33,077 nt of DNA from an uncultured Sutterella sp. Its GTDB lineage: Bacteria; Pseudomonadota; Gammaproteobacteria; Burkholderiales; Burkholderiaceae_F. The stretch lies in NCBI GenBank assembly GCA_937906995.1, contig CALESB010000040.1:1-33077 (forward strand), read 5' to 3'. The position numbers and the translations under genes were made by a program. Of the stretch, positions 33,024-33,077 are shown piece after piece. The notes beneath the pieces were generated by a model. It saw nothing but the letters and a program-made list of their open reading frames with translations. It was not told where the DNA came from and did not search any database. The stretch's first letter is position 1; every line of letters begins with the position of its first letter.

Positions 33024-33077
33024 ATCGAGTAGGGGGAGTTTTCAGGCTCGCCCCTCTCACACCGCAATTACAGGCAT
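33024..33077 (-). mobile_element. Probable 3' end (domains V-VI) of a group II intron, continuing past the window
   Basis: Read on the minus strand, the sequence has what looks like the 3' strand of domain V (TGTAATTGCGGTGTGAGAGG). A domain VI hairpin GGGGCGAG / CTCCCCC with loop CCTGAAAA follows, and then CCTACTCGAT, which fits the usual intron 3' end with bulged branch-point A and terminal AY. The predicted 3' splice junction is at 33024, 28 bases past the sugar transferase stop. The rest, including any reverse transcriptase, would lie to the right. Assignment rests on 54 bases recognised by eye. Confidence 0.5.

Noticed and set aside
1..33077. CRISPR array, rRNA genes, prophage or toxin-antitoxin module
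   Set aside because: No regularly spaced repeats, rRNA-like sequence, phage structural genes or paired small toxin/antitoxin frames were recognised on either strand.

Overview
The window reads as a chromosomal segment of a fairly low-GC betaproteobacterium, probably Burkholderiales and possibly near Sutterellaceae/Alcaligenaceae. This is inference from gene content: a Bug-type tripartite tricarboxylate transporter (tctCBA), the order methyltransferase-rnhA-dnaQ, a class I PPK2, and the xseB-ispA-dxs order. Coding density is high and almost every gene belongs to a recognisable family. Accessory DNA lies mainly at the two edges.

Left edge (1-1817): the C-terminal part of an IscB-like nuclease (RNA-guided HNH/RuvC, OMEGA type) enters from outside the window. 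An intact IS256-family element (507-1817) abuts it, and its terminal inverted repeat supplies the last seven codons and the stop of the iscB frame. A threonine aldolase gene follows.

Phosphate block (3028-13498): pstB-phoU-phoB-phoR run rightward from an array of PhoB-type half-sites. ppk2 follows behind a terminator. pstS-pstC-pstA run leftward from a second PhoB-type array. The usual pstSCAB-phoU operon is therefore split into two convergent halves. Between them sit ppk2 and two tandem paralogous peptidase T genes.

Middle (13515-23490): an RND efflux pump with its adaptor but no outer-membrane channel; rnhA-dnaQ in a one-base overlap; a methyltransferase; a tctCBA transporter operon; and two identical tRNA-Val(GAC) genes, each with its own promoter and terminator.

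Right part (23541-33077): a tightly packed xseB-ispA-dxs-murB operon (exonuclease VII small subunit, isoprenoid precursor synthesis, peptidoglycan precursor synthesis); a DMT-family permease; a 372-base gap with a structured, terminator-ended stretch that may be a small RNA; a META/HslJ-type lipoprotein; DNA polymerase I whose proofreading site appears degenerate; and a PglC/WcaJ-type sugar-phosphate transferase. The last 54 bases look like the 3' end (domains V-VI) of a group II intron on the minus strand that continues past the window.

No CRISPR array, prophage or recognisable new defence operon was seen. The best leads are the iscB/IS256 junction, the putative small RNA, the group II intron end, the split Pho locus and the altered polymerase I.
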